Source of the DNA: DASPKT01 sp035626475
Lineage (GTDB): Bacteria; Pseudomonadota; Alphaproteobacteria; Azospirillales; Azospirillaceae
Assembly (NCBI GenBank): GCA_035626475.1
Contig: DASPNP010000068.1
Coordinates: forward strand, 1 to 52,106
DNA length: 52,106 bases
Direction: 5' to 3'
Positions 1 through 9,274 of the stretch are shown one piece after another (within the stretch, counting starts at the first letter, position 1; each line of letters opens with the position of its first letter). The notes below the pieces were generated by a model. That model ran no database searches, was not told the DNA's origin, and saw nothing but the letters and a program-made list of their open reading frames with translations. Position numbers and translations under genes: made by a program.

Positions 1-1482
1 GTCGTCTTCGGCGGCTTCGCGCCCAACGAGCTGGCGACCCGCATCGACGACGCCAAGCCCAGGGTCATTGTCACCGCCTCCTGCGGCATCGAGGGCGCCA
101 AGGTCATCAAGTACAAGCCGCTGCTGGACGCCGCCATCGAGCAGTCCGCCCACAAGCCGGAGCGCTGCGTCGTGCTGCAGCGGCCGCAGGAGACGGCATC
201 GCTCATTCCCGGCCGCGACGTCGACTGGGCCGAGGCCGCCGCCGCGGCCGAGCCGGCGCCGTGCGTGCCGGTGGCCGCGACCGATCCGCTCTACGTCCTC
301 TACACCTCGGGCACGACCGGCCAGCCCAAGGGCGTGGTCCGCGACAATGGCGGCCATGCCGTGGCGCTGAAATGGAGCATGGAGCATTTCTACGGCGTCA
401 AGCCGGGCGAGGTGTTCTGGGCCGCCTCCGACGTGGGCTGGGTGGTCGGGCACAGCTACATCGTCTACGGCCCGCTGATGCATGGCTGCACGACGGTGCT
501 GTACGAGGGCAAGCCGGTGGGCACGCCCGACGCCGCCGCCTATTGGCGGGTGATCGCCCAGCACAAGGTCAGCGTCTTCTTCACCGCCCCCACCGCCTTC
601 CGCGCCATCAAGCGCGAGGATCCGGAGGCCCGGCTGCTGGCCGGCCACGACATCTCCAGTTTGCGCGCCCTGTTCCTGGCCGGCGAGCGCTCCGACCCCG
701 ACACGCTGCGCTGGGCCGAGACGCACCTGAAGGTGCCGGTGATCGACCATTGGTGGCAGACCGAGACCGGCTGGCCGATCGCCGGCAACCCGCTGGGCCT
801 CGGGCTGATGCCGGTCAAGCACGGCTCCACCTGCCGGCCGCTGCCGGGCTGGGACGTGCGGGTGGTCGACCCGGAATGCCGGGAGGTGCCGCGCGGCGAC
901 ATCGGCGCCATCGTGGTGAAGCTGCCCCTGCCCCCGGGCACGCTGCCCACCCTGTGGCAGGCGGACGAGCGGTTCCGCAGGAGCTATCTCAGCGACTTCC
1001 CCGGCTACTACCAGACGGCGGACGCCGGCTTCATCGACGATGAGGGCTACATCTACGTCATGGCCCGCACCGACGACATCATCAACGTCGCCGGCCACCG
1101 CCTCTCCACCGGCGGCATGGAGGAGGTGCTGTCCGGCCACCAGGACGTGGCGGAATGCGCCGTCATCGGCGTGGCCGACGCGCTGAAGGGCCAAGTGCCC
1201 CTGGGCTTCGTCGTGCTGAAGGCGGGCGTGCGGCGCGACCATGCCGAGATCGTCGCCGAGCTGGTGCGCAAGGTCCGCGACGAGATCGGGCCGGTCGCCG
1301 CCTTCAAGCAGGCCATCGTCGTCGACCGGCTGCCCAAGACCCGCTCGGGCAAGATCCTGCGCGGCACCATGCAGAAGATCGCCGATGCCGAGCCCTGGAA
1401 GATGCCCGCCACCATCGACGATCCGGCCATCCTGGACGAAATCGCGGGTGCGCTCCGCGGCGTCGGCTACGCGAAGGGGTGA
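1..1482 (+). CDS. prpE: Propionyl-CoA synthetase, 3' part (partial at window start)
   Basis: Activates propionate (or acetate) to its CoA thioester through an acyl-adenylate, in the cytoplasm. The reading frame is open from the first base, so the N-terminal part lies outside the window. AMP-binding enzyme motifs are seen in order: the P-loop-like YTSGTTGQPKG near base 300, DVGWVVGHSYIVYGPL, WWQTETGWPI near base 750, the hinge region RTDDIINVAGHR near base 1070, and the catalytic-lysine motif PKTRSGKILRG near base 1335. The HWWQTETGWPI form favours propionyl-CoA synthetase over acetyl-CoA synthetase, but this is family knowledge rather than proof. Only a weak hairpin (TTCCGT/ACGGAA, 1490-1503) without a T-tract follows the stop. 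Confidence 0.9.
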   Translation, partial: VVFGGFAPNELATRIDDAKPRVIVTASCGIEGAKVIKYKPLLDAAIEQSAHKPERCVVLQRPQETASLIPGRDVDWAEAAAAAEPAPCVPVAATDPLYVLYTSGTTGQPKGVVRDNGGHAVALKWSMEHFYGVKPGEVFWAASDVGWVVGHSYIVYGPLMHGCTTVLYEGKPVGTPDAAAYWRVIAQHKVSVFFTAPTAFRAIKREDPEARLLAGHDISSLRALFLAGERSDPDTLRWAETHLKVPVIDHWWQTETGWPIAGNPLGLGLMPVKHGSTCRPLPGWDVRVVDPECREVPRGDIGAIVVKLPLPPGTLPTLWQADERFRRSYLSDFPGYYQTADAGFIDDEGYIYVMARTDDIINVAGHRLSTGGMEEVLSGHQDVAECAVIGVADALKGQVPLGFVVLKAGVRRDHAEIVAELVRKVRDEIGPVAAFKQAIVVDRLPKTRSGKILRGTMQKIADAEPWKMPATIDDPAILDEIAGALRGVGYAKG

Positions 1483-1665
1483 TCAGGTCGTTCCGTCTAC
1501 GGAATAAGGCAGGCGTCCGCCGTGTTTGTTGGGAAGATGTCGGCGCCGTGATCTTGTGGTGGCGGTGGTGACATCCGCGCTTGCCGGCCGTTGTACGGTC
1601 GCGCGGTCCCCGCACGGGGGCCGCGCCGATCGTCACGACGATGGGTGGAGCGCGTGGATTTCGGT

Positions 1666-2160
1666 ATGGAGATCGGACGGCATCTGGGCCCGCTGCGGCG
1701 CTATGCGCGGGCCTTGATGAAGGACCGGAACGAAGCGGACGACCTGGTGCAGGACAGCGTGGCGCGCGCCCTGTCGCGGGCCCATTGCTTCCAGCCCGGC
1801 ACGAACCTGAGGGCTTGGCTCTTCACCATCATGCACAATGTCCACGTCAATACCGTCAGGCAGCGCGTGATCCGCCCCGAGGGCGCCTCGGACGAGGCGC
1901 TGGGCCGGCTGGTCTCGCCCGCCAACCAGGACGACCGGGTCGAGCTGCGCGACATGGCGCGGGCGCTCGACACGCTCCCGCCCGAGCAGCGCCAGGTGCT
2001 GCTGCTGGTGGCGCTGGAGGGGCTGAAGTACGACGAGGTCGCGAGCGTGCTGGGGGTGCCGGTCGGCACCGTCATGTCGCGCTTGTCCCGGGCGCGCGAG
2101 GCGCTGCGCCGCCATCTCTCCGGCCAGGCGCCGACGCCGCTGCTGCGGCGGGTGAAGTAG
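1666..2160 (+). CDS. ECF-type RNA polymerase sigma factor
   Basis: Small group-4 sigma-70 protein that would redirect RNA polymerase in response to a signal held by an anti-sigma factor. Region 2 is visible as RRYARALMKDRNEADDLVQD followed by LRAWLFTIMHN. Region 4 is seen as LPPEQRQVLLLVALEG, Y-EVASVLGVPVGTVMSRLSRAR, a helix-turn-helix. The start is uncertain: an ATG at 1666 fits the family start, a GTG at 1654 lies 3 bases after GGAG, and the frame stays open back to 1591. A strong GC hairpin (1601-1626) lies just upstream. The next gene begins about 10 bases after the stop and looks like its membrane anti-sigma partner. No recognisable target promoter was seen upstream. Confidence 0.85.
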   Translation: MEIGRHLGPLRRYARALMKDRNEADDLVQDSVARALSRAHCFQPGTNLRAWLFTIMHNVHVNTVRQRVIRPEGASDEALGRLVSPANQDDRVELRDMARALDTLPPEQRQVLLLVALEGLKYDEVASVLGVPVGTVMSRLSRAREALRRHLSGQAPTPLLRRVK

Positions 2161-2169
2161 GCGGCCGGG

Positions 2170-2853
2170 ATGGCGCCGCCCTCCCCCTTTCCAGGCCCGG
2201 AAGATCCGCGCATGGACGCGGCTCTGCGGGCGCTGTTCCGCGATCCGATCCGGCACGGCGCCGATCCGGCCTGGGCGGCGGAGGCCAGGATGCTGGCCGG
2301 CCGGGCGCGGCGACGCCGGGTCGCTCCCTTCGCCCGCCGTGCCGCCGCGGCCCTCATCCTGGTGGCGGTCGGGGCCGGCGCTGGCGCGTGGCTGACCGCC
2401 CCCGTCGCACGGCATGACGTCTACGGGGTCGGCGGAAGCGCGGTGCAGGCGCATGAGGCCAGCCTGCAGGCGGGGCTGGTGCCGGTCATGGCCGGCGGCA
2501 TGGCGGCGCCCGACCTGGGGCGCCTGGGATACCGGCCGGTGGGACTCGGCTCCAAGGCGGCGGAATGGCCGGGCGCCGTCCACTTCGTCTATGCCGACCC
2601 GCGCGGCCACCGGCGCCTCAGCCTGTTCGTCGGTGCGCCGAACACGGCGCGGGGCGGAGACGGCGACTTCAGCTTCGCCCGCGAGGGCCGCCGCGCCACC
2701 TTCACCTGGTCCGATGGCGGCCTGTCCTTCGCCCTGGTCGGCGAGGTCGGCCGGGCGGAGATGCTGCGCCTCGCCAAGGCCGTGCATGAGAGCCTCAGCC
2801 GCGGCCCCCGTCAGGGCGCCCCCGCCATCCGGCCGGCGGCCCAGCGGATGTGA
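2170..2853 (+). CDS. Putative membrane anti-sigma factor
   Basis: Follows the ECF sigma gene by about 9 bases, so the two are probably co-transcribed. The protein has an N-terminal cytoplasmic part of about 55 residues, an arginine-rich stop, one membrane segment (about residues 57-77, AAAALILVAVGAGAGAWL) and a periplasmic domain of about 150 residues. This is the topology of anti-sigma factors that release their sigma on an envelope signal. No HxxxCxxC zinc motif is seen in the N-terminal part, so it is not a classical ZAS-type protein. The ATG at 2212 (MDAALRALFRDP) is an alternative start with a GGAAG before it. The role is inferred mainly from position and topology. Confidence 0.7.
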   Translation: MAPPSPFPGPEDPRMDAALRALFRDPIRHGADPAWAAEARMLAGRARRRRVAPFARRAAAALILVAVGAGAGAWLTAPVARHDVYGVGGSAVQAHEASLQAGLVPVMAGGMAAPDLGRLGYRPVGLGSKAAEWPGAVHFVYADPRGHRRLSLFVGAPNTARGGDGDFSFAREGRRATFTWSDGGLSFALVGEVGRAEMLRLAKAVHESLSRGPRQGAPAIRPAAQRM

Positions 2854-2883
2854 CGGAATTGCGAATGAACAGGTTCATATCGC

Positions 2884-2912
2884 TTGACTGCCCCGCGCCG
2901 CCTGCATAGGTT
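2884..2912 (+). promoter_or_regulatory. Candidate sigma-70 promoter of a small RNA
   Basis: TTGACT (2884-2889), a 17-base spacer and TAGGTT (2907-2912) make a good housekeeping-type promoter 31 bases after the anti-sigma stop. No protein-coding gene starts downstream on this strand before a terminator at 2991-3024. Confidence 0.45.
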
Positions 2913-2918
2913 GCACGC

Positions 2919-3024
2919 ACATCCGCACGGGTTGGACGGGTGGGGCAAAAAAGGCAGCCTCAAGGCGCCAAGGGTCAGTCTGGGAATCGGAAAGGGCCGT
3001 GGATCGCTCCACGGCCCTTTTCTT
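2919..3024 (+). ncRNA. Candidate small RNA of about 105 nt
   Basis: A sigma-70-like promoter (2884-2912) is followed about 80 bases later by a very strong intrinsic terminator, with no convincing open frame between. The predicted transcript carries an unpaired A-run (GGGGCAAAAAAGGC, about 2942-2955) before the terminator, the sort of region that Hfq-bound RNAs use for pairing. It does not match 6S, tmRNA, RNase P or SRP RNA by eye. The prediction rests only on the promoter-terminator pair. Alternatively the terminator may simply end the sigma/anti-sigma operon. Confidence 0.4.
2991..3024 (+). terminator. Strong intrinsic terminator
   Basis: Perfect 13-bp stem AAAGGGCCGTGGA / TCCACGGCCCTTT with loop TCGC, followed by TCTT. 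It could end the sigma/anti-sigma operon, the candidate small RNA, or both. Confidence 0.8.
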
Positions 3025-3064
3025 ATGCGGCCCGTTCCGCAGGGAATGAGCCGTATGGGGGGCG

Positions 3065-3136
3065 GGACGGCGCCCCGAGGGGGGCTTGGGGCGCCGTCCG
3101 CCGGACGCGGGATCCGGATAGGGGGGTCGGATCCCG
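3065..3136. other. Two tandem GC-rich hairpins between convergent transcripts
   Basis: The first hairpin is a perfect 12-bp stem, GGACGGCGCCCC (3065-3076) with GGGGCGCCGTCC (3088-3099). The second is a 9-bp stem, CGGGATCCG (3108-3116) with CGGATCCCG (3128-3136). They lie directly downstream of the hsp20 stop on the minus strand. Neither has a clear T-tract, so they may be 3'-end stabilisers or weak terminators. Confidence 0.5.
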
Positions 3137-3154
3137 GTCCATCTCTCAGCAGGC

Positions 3155-3616
3155 TCAGGCGGCCTGCTTCTGCTCCAGCGCGGCCGGCTTGGACACGGCC
3201 TGGATGGCGATCGTGCGGGGCTTCAGCACCTCGGGCACCTCGCGCACCAGCTCGATGTGCAGCAGGCCGTTCTCCAGCGCCGCGCTGGTCACGCGGATAT
3301 GGTCGGCGAGCTGGAAGCGGCGCTCGAAGGCGCGGCCGGCGATGCCACGGTACAGATACTGGCCCTCATCACCCTCCTTCTTCGCCTTGCCCGCGACCAC
3401 CAGCGAGTTCTGCTGCGCGGTGATCTCGAGATCGCCCTCACCGAAACCGGCGACCGCCATGGTGATGCGGTACTGGTCCTCGCCGAGCTTCTCGATGTTG
3501 TAGGGCGGGTAGGCGCCGTTCGCCTCGTCGGCCTTCAGCGCGGCCTCGAGCAGGCGCGTCATCCGGTCGAAACCGACGGTGGAACGGAACAGGGGGGACA
3601 AATCGTAGGTACGCAT
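3155..3616 (-). CDS. Hsp20 small heat-shock protein (IbpA type)
   Basis: ATP-independent holdase that binds unfolding proteins in the cytoplasm under heat stress. The alpha-crystallin domain spans about residues 35-135. It opens with PPYNIEKLGEDQYRITMAVAGF and includes LVVAGKAKK and the GRAFERRFQLADHI and ENGLLHIEL segments typical of the class A bacterial family. The length of 153 residues is usual. The start at 3616 is chosen because GGAGG (3625-3629) lies 8 bases upstream. An ATG at 3631 lies inside the predicted thermometer loop and is less likely. The C-terminal IxI-type motif is present as TIAIQA. A heat-type promoter and a ROSE-like leader precede it. Confidence 0.92.
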   Translation of the reverse strand: MRTYDLSPLFRSTVGFDRMTRLLEAALKADEANGAYPPYNIEKLGEDQYRITMAVAGFGEGDLEITAQQNSLVVAGKAKKEGDEGQYLYRGIAGRAFERRFQLADHIRVTSAALENGLLHIELVREVPEVLKPRTIAIQAVSKPAALEQKQAA

Positions 3617-3727
3617 GTGTGTATCCTCCATATCGAAGCGATACCTCGCGCCATGGGCCCCCGATCATCGGCCGGCCCCCGCGAGGGGTTCCGCCGGCGG
3701 ACCCCACCAGGGGGCGTCCACCGACGA
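3617..3727 (-). promoter_or_regulatory. ROSE-like RNA thermometer in the hsp20 leader
   Basis: The leader ends in a hairpin (3622-3643) where UAUC-G-CUUC pairs with GGAGGAUA around a 5-base loop. Eight pairs form with one bulged G in the anti-Shine-Dalgarno strand. This fits the known ROSE signature, in which a U(U/C)GCU sequence masks AGGA through a bulged G. GC-rich upstream hairpins (about 3660-3715) match the multi-hairpin ROSE architecture. A competing TATCG/CGATA pairing in the same place would leave the ribosome site partly open. Confidence 0.65.
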
Positions 3728-3733
3728 ATGATC

Positions 3734-3762
3734 ATTTGGGAAGGCCGTTCCGGGCCGTCAAG
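3734..3762 (-). promoter_or_regulatory. Candidate heat-shock (RpoH-like) promoter of hsp20
   Basis: On the minus strand CTTGAC (3757-3762), 16 bases and CCCAAAT (3734-3740) resemble alphaproteobacterial RpoH promoters. The implied start near 3727 gives a leader of about 110 bases, the usual size for a ROSE element. Confidence 0.35.
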
Positions 3763-3918
3763 GGGCCGCCCGATGGAGCGCCGTCGCTTCGGTGGTGGAG
3801 GAGTCAACCTGCGCGGGGGAATTGCCACTATCGGATTGGGCAACGGTTGCGCGCCATGCCCGTTCACCCCTAGACTTCCATTTCGCGGTCCGGGTGCGAC
3901 CCGGGGAAAGGCAGCCAG

Positions 3919-4326
3919 GTGAACGGGCCGAACGCCTTCTTCGACAGGACGTACGACGAGACGATGTCGCTGCTGCTGGAGACGCGCAACTACATCGCCT
4001 ACCACGAGGCCGCCGACCAGCGGGGCCTCGCCCCGGCGCTGCGGCTTCAGCTGTCCTACGAATCGATGCGCGTCACCAGCCGCCTGACCCAGGTCATGGC
4101 CTGGCTGCTGGCGCAGAAGGCCGTGCATGCCGGCGAGATGACGGCGGCGCAGGCGCTGGGCGAGGAGTTCTCCCTGTCCGGCGGCACCGTCTGCACCGAC
4201 CCGAGCGGGCCCGACAACCCGGAGCTGCCGTCCGGCCTCCGCTCGCTGCTGGAACGCAGCCACAGCCTCTATATGCGCGTCCAGCGCCTGGAGGAGATGT
4301 ACCGCCGCAGCGCCGCGGTGGCGTGA
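3919..4326 (+). CDS. rcdA: DUF1465 family protein, RcdA-type protease adaptor
   Basis: A 135-residue helical protein of the DUF1465/RcdA family. In Caulobacter, RcdA helps deliver CtrA and other substrates to ClpXP during the cell cycle. Seen in the sequence: an N-terminal FFDRTYDETMSLLLETRNYI helix, a central SYESMRVTSRLTQVMAWLLAQKAV helix pair, and a C-terminal LYMRVQRLEEMYRR helix, the three-helix pattern of the family. The start is GTG at 3919, preceded by GGGGAAAGG. It stands alone and is followed by a palindromic repeat and the convergent rpmE. The adaptor function is transferred from the family. Confidence 0.8.
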   Translation: MNGPNAFFDRTYDETMSLLLETRNYIAYHEAADQRGLAPALRLQLSYESMRVTSRLTQVMAWLLAQKAVHAGEMTAAQALGEEFSLSGGTVCTDPSGPDNPELPSGLRSLLERSHSLYMRVQRLEEMYRRSAAVA

Positions 4327-4350
4327 GGCTGTTCCCGTCGCGGATAGGCC

Positions 4351-4436
4351 CGTAGGTCGCATGGAGGCGAAGCCGCAATGCGACAGGCCACGGCCGGAGA
4401 TCGTCGCATTCCGCCTGCGGCTCCATGCGACCTATG
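4351..4436. repeat. Palindromic element, family 1, copy A
   Basis: Ends CGTAGGTCGCATGGAG and CTCCATGCGACCTATG are inverted, and an inner pair (GCAATGCGACA / TCGTCGCATTCCG) is inverted again, so the 86 bp can fold as one long hairpin or as two short ones (each arm holds GTCGCAT...ATGCGAC). It lies between the convergent rcdA and rpmE. Related copies are at 6703, 19921, 35680 and 47333. Confidence 0.85.
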
Positions 4437-4467
4437 ACCCTGAGAACCACCCCGGCACCCGGACAGC

Positions 4468-4502
4468 AAAAAAGAGCGCCCCGCCTGCGGGGCGCCCTCT
4501 TT
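4468..4502 (-). terminator. Intrinsic terminator of rpmE
   Basis: Read on the minus strand: AGGGCGCCCCGC / GCGGGGCGCTCT around a short loop, followed by a run of T (A-run 4468-4473 on plus). Confidence 0.85.
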
Positions 4503-4532
4503 CACGATAGCGAAGAAACCGCTTGAGGCGGC

Positions 4533-4754
4533 TTACTTCAGGCCGAAGCCCTGGAAGCGCTTGTTGAACTTGGCGATCTGGCCGCCGGTGTCCAGCAGCT
4601 TCTGCACGCCGGTCCACGCCGGATGGGTCTTCGGATCGATGTCCAGGCGCAGCGTGTCGCCCGCCTTGCCGTAGGTGCTACGGGTCTTGAACGACGAGCC
4701 GTCGGTCATGACGACGGTGATCTCGTGATAGTCCGGGTGGATGTCGGTCTTCAT
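4533..4754 (-). CDS. rpmE: 50S ribosomal protein L31
   Basis: Large-subunit ribosomal protein bL31, 73 residues. The N-terminus MKTDIHPDYHEITVVMTDG and the segment DIDPKTHPAWTG are diagnostic. No CxxC motif is present, so this is the zinc-free form, as is common in alphaproteobacteria. It is a single gene with its own terminator at 4468-4502. The start is the ATG at 4754. The divergent ABC exporter begins 153 bases away. Confidence 0.95.
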   Translation of the reverse strand: MKTDIHPDYHEITVVMTDGSSFKTRSTYGKAGDTLRLDIDPKTHPAWTGVQKLLDTGGQIAKFNKRFQGFGLK

Positions 4755-4906
4755 GGTCGGCGGTCCTGACTGAATGAAGCGCGGCGTATATCAAATGCGC
4801 GGGCGGGTTTCAACCTCCGGAATCGCCGGGGGCCGTACGCGCGGTTGCAACCTTGGCCGCTCAAGGCTACGTAGGCCCGTAACCAAGCTGCACGAGTGCC
4901 CGCCCC

Positions 4907-6700
<1,794 letters not shown>

Positions 6701-6702
6701 TC

Positions 6703-6786
6703 CGTAGGTCGCATGGAGGCGCAGCCGCAATGCGACATGCCGAGGCCGGGTAACGTCGCATTGCGCTACGCTTCATGCGACCTACG
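6703..6786. repeat. Palindromic element, family 1, copy B
   Basis: 84 bp with ends CGTAGGTCGCATGGAGGC and CATGCGACCTACG and inner GCAATGCGACA / ACGTCGCATTGCG. It starts 2 bases after the ABC exporter stop and lies between convergent genes. Confidence 0.85.
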
Positions 6787-6814
6787 GGCGAGCTGTGCCC
6801 ACCGTGTCACTCAA

Positions 6815-6959
6815 CCCGTCATCCCCGCGGAGGCGGGGACCCAGGTAATGAGCGTGCTATCCGCTGGTCAGCATGGTGCGAAGGGTCACGCCGCGCCCGC
6901 GCTTCACCGCTCCGGCGCGAACGGAATTCCTGGGTCCCCGCCTTCGCGGGGATGACGGG
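6815..6959. repeat. Inverted-repeat element, GTCATCCCCGCG family
   Basis: 145 bp bounded by CCCGTCATCCCCGCGGAGG and its near-perfect inverse ending CGCGGGGATGACGGG, continuing inward as GCGGGGACCCAGG / CCTGGGTCCCCGC. The middle has no gene. This end sequence is a widespread proteobacterial intergenic repeat. It sits directly beside family 1 copy B in the same convergent gap. Confidence 0.75.
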
Positions 6960-6990
6960 AGTGGAAAAAAGCGCCCGCACCGCCTGACGC

Positions 6991-9078
6991 TCAGGCCCCG
7001 GCCGTCTCCTGCACCTGCGCCAAGGGCCGGTCGGCGTCACGCGGGATGGTGACGACGATGCGAGTGCCGCCCTCGGCCCGGTCCTCCAGCGCCACACGCC
7101 CCCCAAGGCGCCCGGTCACCAGATTATAGACGACGTGCAGCCCGAGGCCGGTGGCGCCGCGGCTGCGGGCGGTGGTGACGAAGGGCTCGAACAGCCGGTC
7201 GCGCACCGCCCCGGCGACGCCCTCGCCGTCATCCTCCACCGTCAGCACGACCTCGCCCGGAGCGCCGGCGCGGGCCCGCACCCAGAGCTGGCCGTGCGTG
7301 CCGGGGGCGAAGGCGTGGTGGACGGCGTTGCCCACCAGCTCCCCCACCACGCGGCCGAGCGCGCCGGGGTAGGTCCGCGCCGTCAGGCCCGGCTCGACCT
7401 CGATGGTCAGGCGGTGGCCGGCGGCGTGCGCCTCGGCCTCCAGCCCCGCCGCCAGCTCCGGCAGCGCCTCGTCCAGCCGCACCGGCGCGCGCGCGTCGCC
7501 CTCGGGGTCGGCGGCGACCTGCTTGAAGCTCTGCACCAGCCGGGCCGTGCGGCCGATGCTGGCGGTCAGCATGGCGCTGGCCTCGCGCGCATCCTCCACG
7601 AACTCCTGGAAGGCGCTCTTGGTCACCCGCCCGGCGTCGAAGGCGCGGGACAGCTCGCCGACGCGGTGCGACAGGTGGGTGGCGGTGGTCAGCGCCACGC
7701 CCATGGGAGTGTTGATCTCGTGCGCGACGCCGGCCACCAGCCGGTTCAGCCCGGCCAGCTTCTCCGAACGCACCAGCTGCGCCTGGGCGTCGCGCAGCTC
7801 GGCCATCGCCAGGGAGAGGTGCCGGGTGCGCTCCTCGACCTGGGCCTCCAGCCGGCGGTTCAGGCCGTTGGCGGCGGTCAGCGCCACCCGGAAGCGGCTG
7901 GTCAGCACGAAGGCCTGCAGCAGCAGCATGACGCAGTAGCCCGCCTCCAGCACGCCGGGGAAACCGACCCCGGCCGCCAGCGCCAGGTTGGACGCGGCCA
8001 GCACGATCCAGGACAGGGCGAAGGGCACGGCCAGCGGCAGCTTGCGGGAGATGGCGCGGCCGGAGATCACCCCCATGCTCAGCACCATGACGGCGAGGCC
8101 GAGATAGGTGACGCCCAGCTGCGCCCCGCGCGGCAGGCCCAGCGGGCCGAAGGTGATGGCCGGCACCAGCAGCGCCATCATCGCCGGCGGCACGCACCAG
8201 CGCAGCGGCAGCATGCCGGGGAACAGCCAGCGCCCGCACAGCAGGCAGGCGATCCACACGGCCGGGAAGGCGACGTTGCTCAGCGCCGACAGCAGCTGCG
8301 CCGGCACCGCCCCCGCCATCACCACGGACAGCGGGTTGTTGTAGGTCAGCTCGGCCGCGGCGATCGCCAGCGACATCAGCCCGAAGGCGAGCGCCGCGCG
8401 GTCGGAGCGGTTGGCGACGTGGACGGCGAGGTACAGCAGCGCCAGGCCGACGCAGAGGCTGACGAACCCGGCACGCAGCGCGAGCTCGGTCTGCCACGCC
8501 TCGAACATGCCGCCGGTCGGCCCCAGCTCCAGCGGCTGGGCCATGCCGCCATAGCCGCCGAAGGCCGCGGTGCGGGCGACGATCAGCAGCTCGCCGCCGG
8601 TGGAGTGGATCGCCGCCAGCTGCTGGTGGCCGGCGGTGGACATGGCGGCCTCATCGGCGGCGACCGTGCCCGACCACAGCACGCGCCGGCCGTCCACCGT
8701 CACGTCCCAGGCCATGAAGCGCAGATAGTTGCGCAGGGCCAGCGGCGGCGTGCCGGCGGGCAGCAGGACCCGCAGCCGGTAGGTGCCGACGCCCTCCGCC
8801 GGCAGCGGCCGCCCGTCCACCTGGATCTGCGGCCACAGGGCCGGGACCCGGGTCGGGCGCGGCGCCGGCAGCTGGCCGCCGGCCATCGCGGCCTCGTCGG
8901 CCAGCACGCCCCACCAGAAATCCCATTCGCCCGAAAGGCGCACCGGCCCGTCGCGCGCGAAGTCCCAGTCCCGCAGGTCGAGGACCCCGCCCTGCGCCCG
9001 CGGCGCCTCCCGGGCGAAGGCCGGGGCGGCGGGGACGATCAGGAGGAGCAATGCCAGAAGCCGAAGAACCCTGCTCAT
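6991..9078 (-). CDS. 7TMR-DISM type sensor histidine kinase
   Basis: Membrane sensor kinase of 695 residues. It has a signal peptide (about 1-22) and a periplasmic beta-rich domain (about 30-185). Seven closely spaced membrane segments (about 200-395) give the 7TMR-DISM architecture. A coiled coil (about 405-440) follows, then a HisKA domain with the phospho-acceptor in VAGVAHEINTPMG (H453). The ATPase domain (about 560-690) has the N-box ELVGNAVHHAF, VEDDGEGV and GATGLGLHVVYNLV. The start at ATG 9078 gives a proper signal peptide; only a weak AAGGG precedes it. No response regulator is adjacent, so the partner is unknown. The pentapeptide-repeat gene is divergent, 196 bases away. Confidence 0.88.
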   Translation of the reverse strand: MSRVLRLLALLLLIVPAAPAFAREAPRAQGGVLDLRDWDFARDGPVRLSGEWDFWWGVLADEAAMAGGQLPAPRPTRVPALWPQIQVDGRPLPAEGVGTYRLRVLLPAGTPPLALRNYLRFMAWDVTVDGRRVLWSGTVAADEAAMSTAGHQQLAAIHSTGGELLIVARTAAFGGYGGMAQPLELGPTGGMFEAWQTELALRAGFVSLCVGLALLYLAVHVANRSDRAALAFGLMSLAIAAAELTYNNPLSVVMAGAVPAQLLSALSNVAFPAVWIACLLCGRWLFPGMLPLRWCVPPAMMALLVPAITFGPLGLPRGAQLGVTYLGLAVMVLSMGVISGRAISRKLPLAVPFALSWIVLAASNLALAAGVGFPGVLEAGYCVMLLLQAFVLTSRFRVALTAANGLNRRLEAQVEERTRHLSLAMAELRDAQAQLVRSEKLAGLNRLVAGVAHEINTPMGVALTTATHLSHRVGELSRAFDAGRVTKSAFQEFVEDAREASAMLTASIGRTARLVQSFKQVAADPEGDARAPVRLDEALPELAAGLEAEAHAAGHRLTIEVEPGLTARTYPGALGRVVGELVGNAVHHAFAPGTHGQLWVRARAGAPGEVVLTVEDDGEGVAGAVRDRLFEPFVTTARSRGATGLGLHVVYNLVTGRLGGRVALEDRAEGGTRIVVTIPRDADRPLAQVQETAGA

Positions 9079-9274
9079 GTGCCCTTGCCGATAGATGCGG
9101 CGCGTCCCGCCATGCCCGACGACTGTGGCGCGGGACGCGCGGCAGGACAATGGCCTTATCCTAGCCCAAAGGGTAGATCGCAATGCCGCCGCGCGCCGCC
9201 GCCGGCCGTGACAAATCGGCGAAAGCGCGCCCTTCGGCCGCCTTGCGCGGCGCCCCCGGGTCGCCATCTATAGG

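Noticed and set aside
3919..4326. Phage origin for the small helical protein
   Set aside because: The sequence fits DUF1465/RcdA, a chromosomal alphaproteobacterial family, and has no phage neighbours.
6703..6959. CRISPR array
   Set aside because: The repeats are inverted pairs of different families, not evenly spaced direct repeats with unique spacers, and no cas gene is present.
7135..9273. Open frame on the plus strand across the sensor kinase
   Set aside because: It is an antisense shadow: the product is rich in Q, R, H and G without any domain, while the minus strand encodes a complete kinase.
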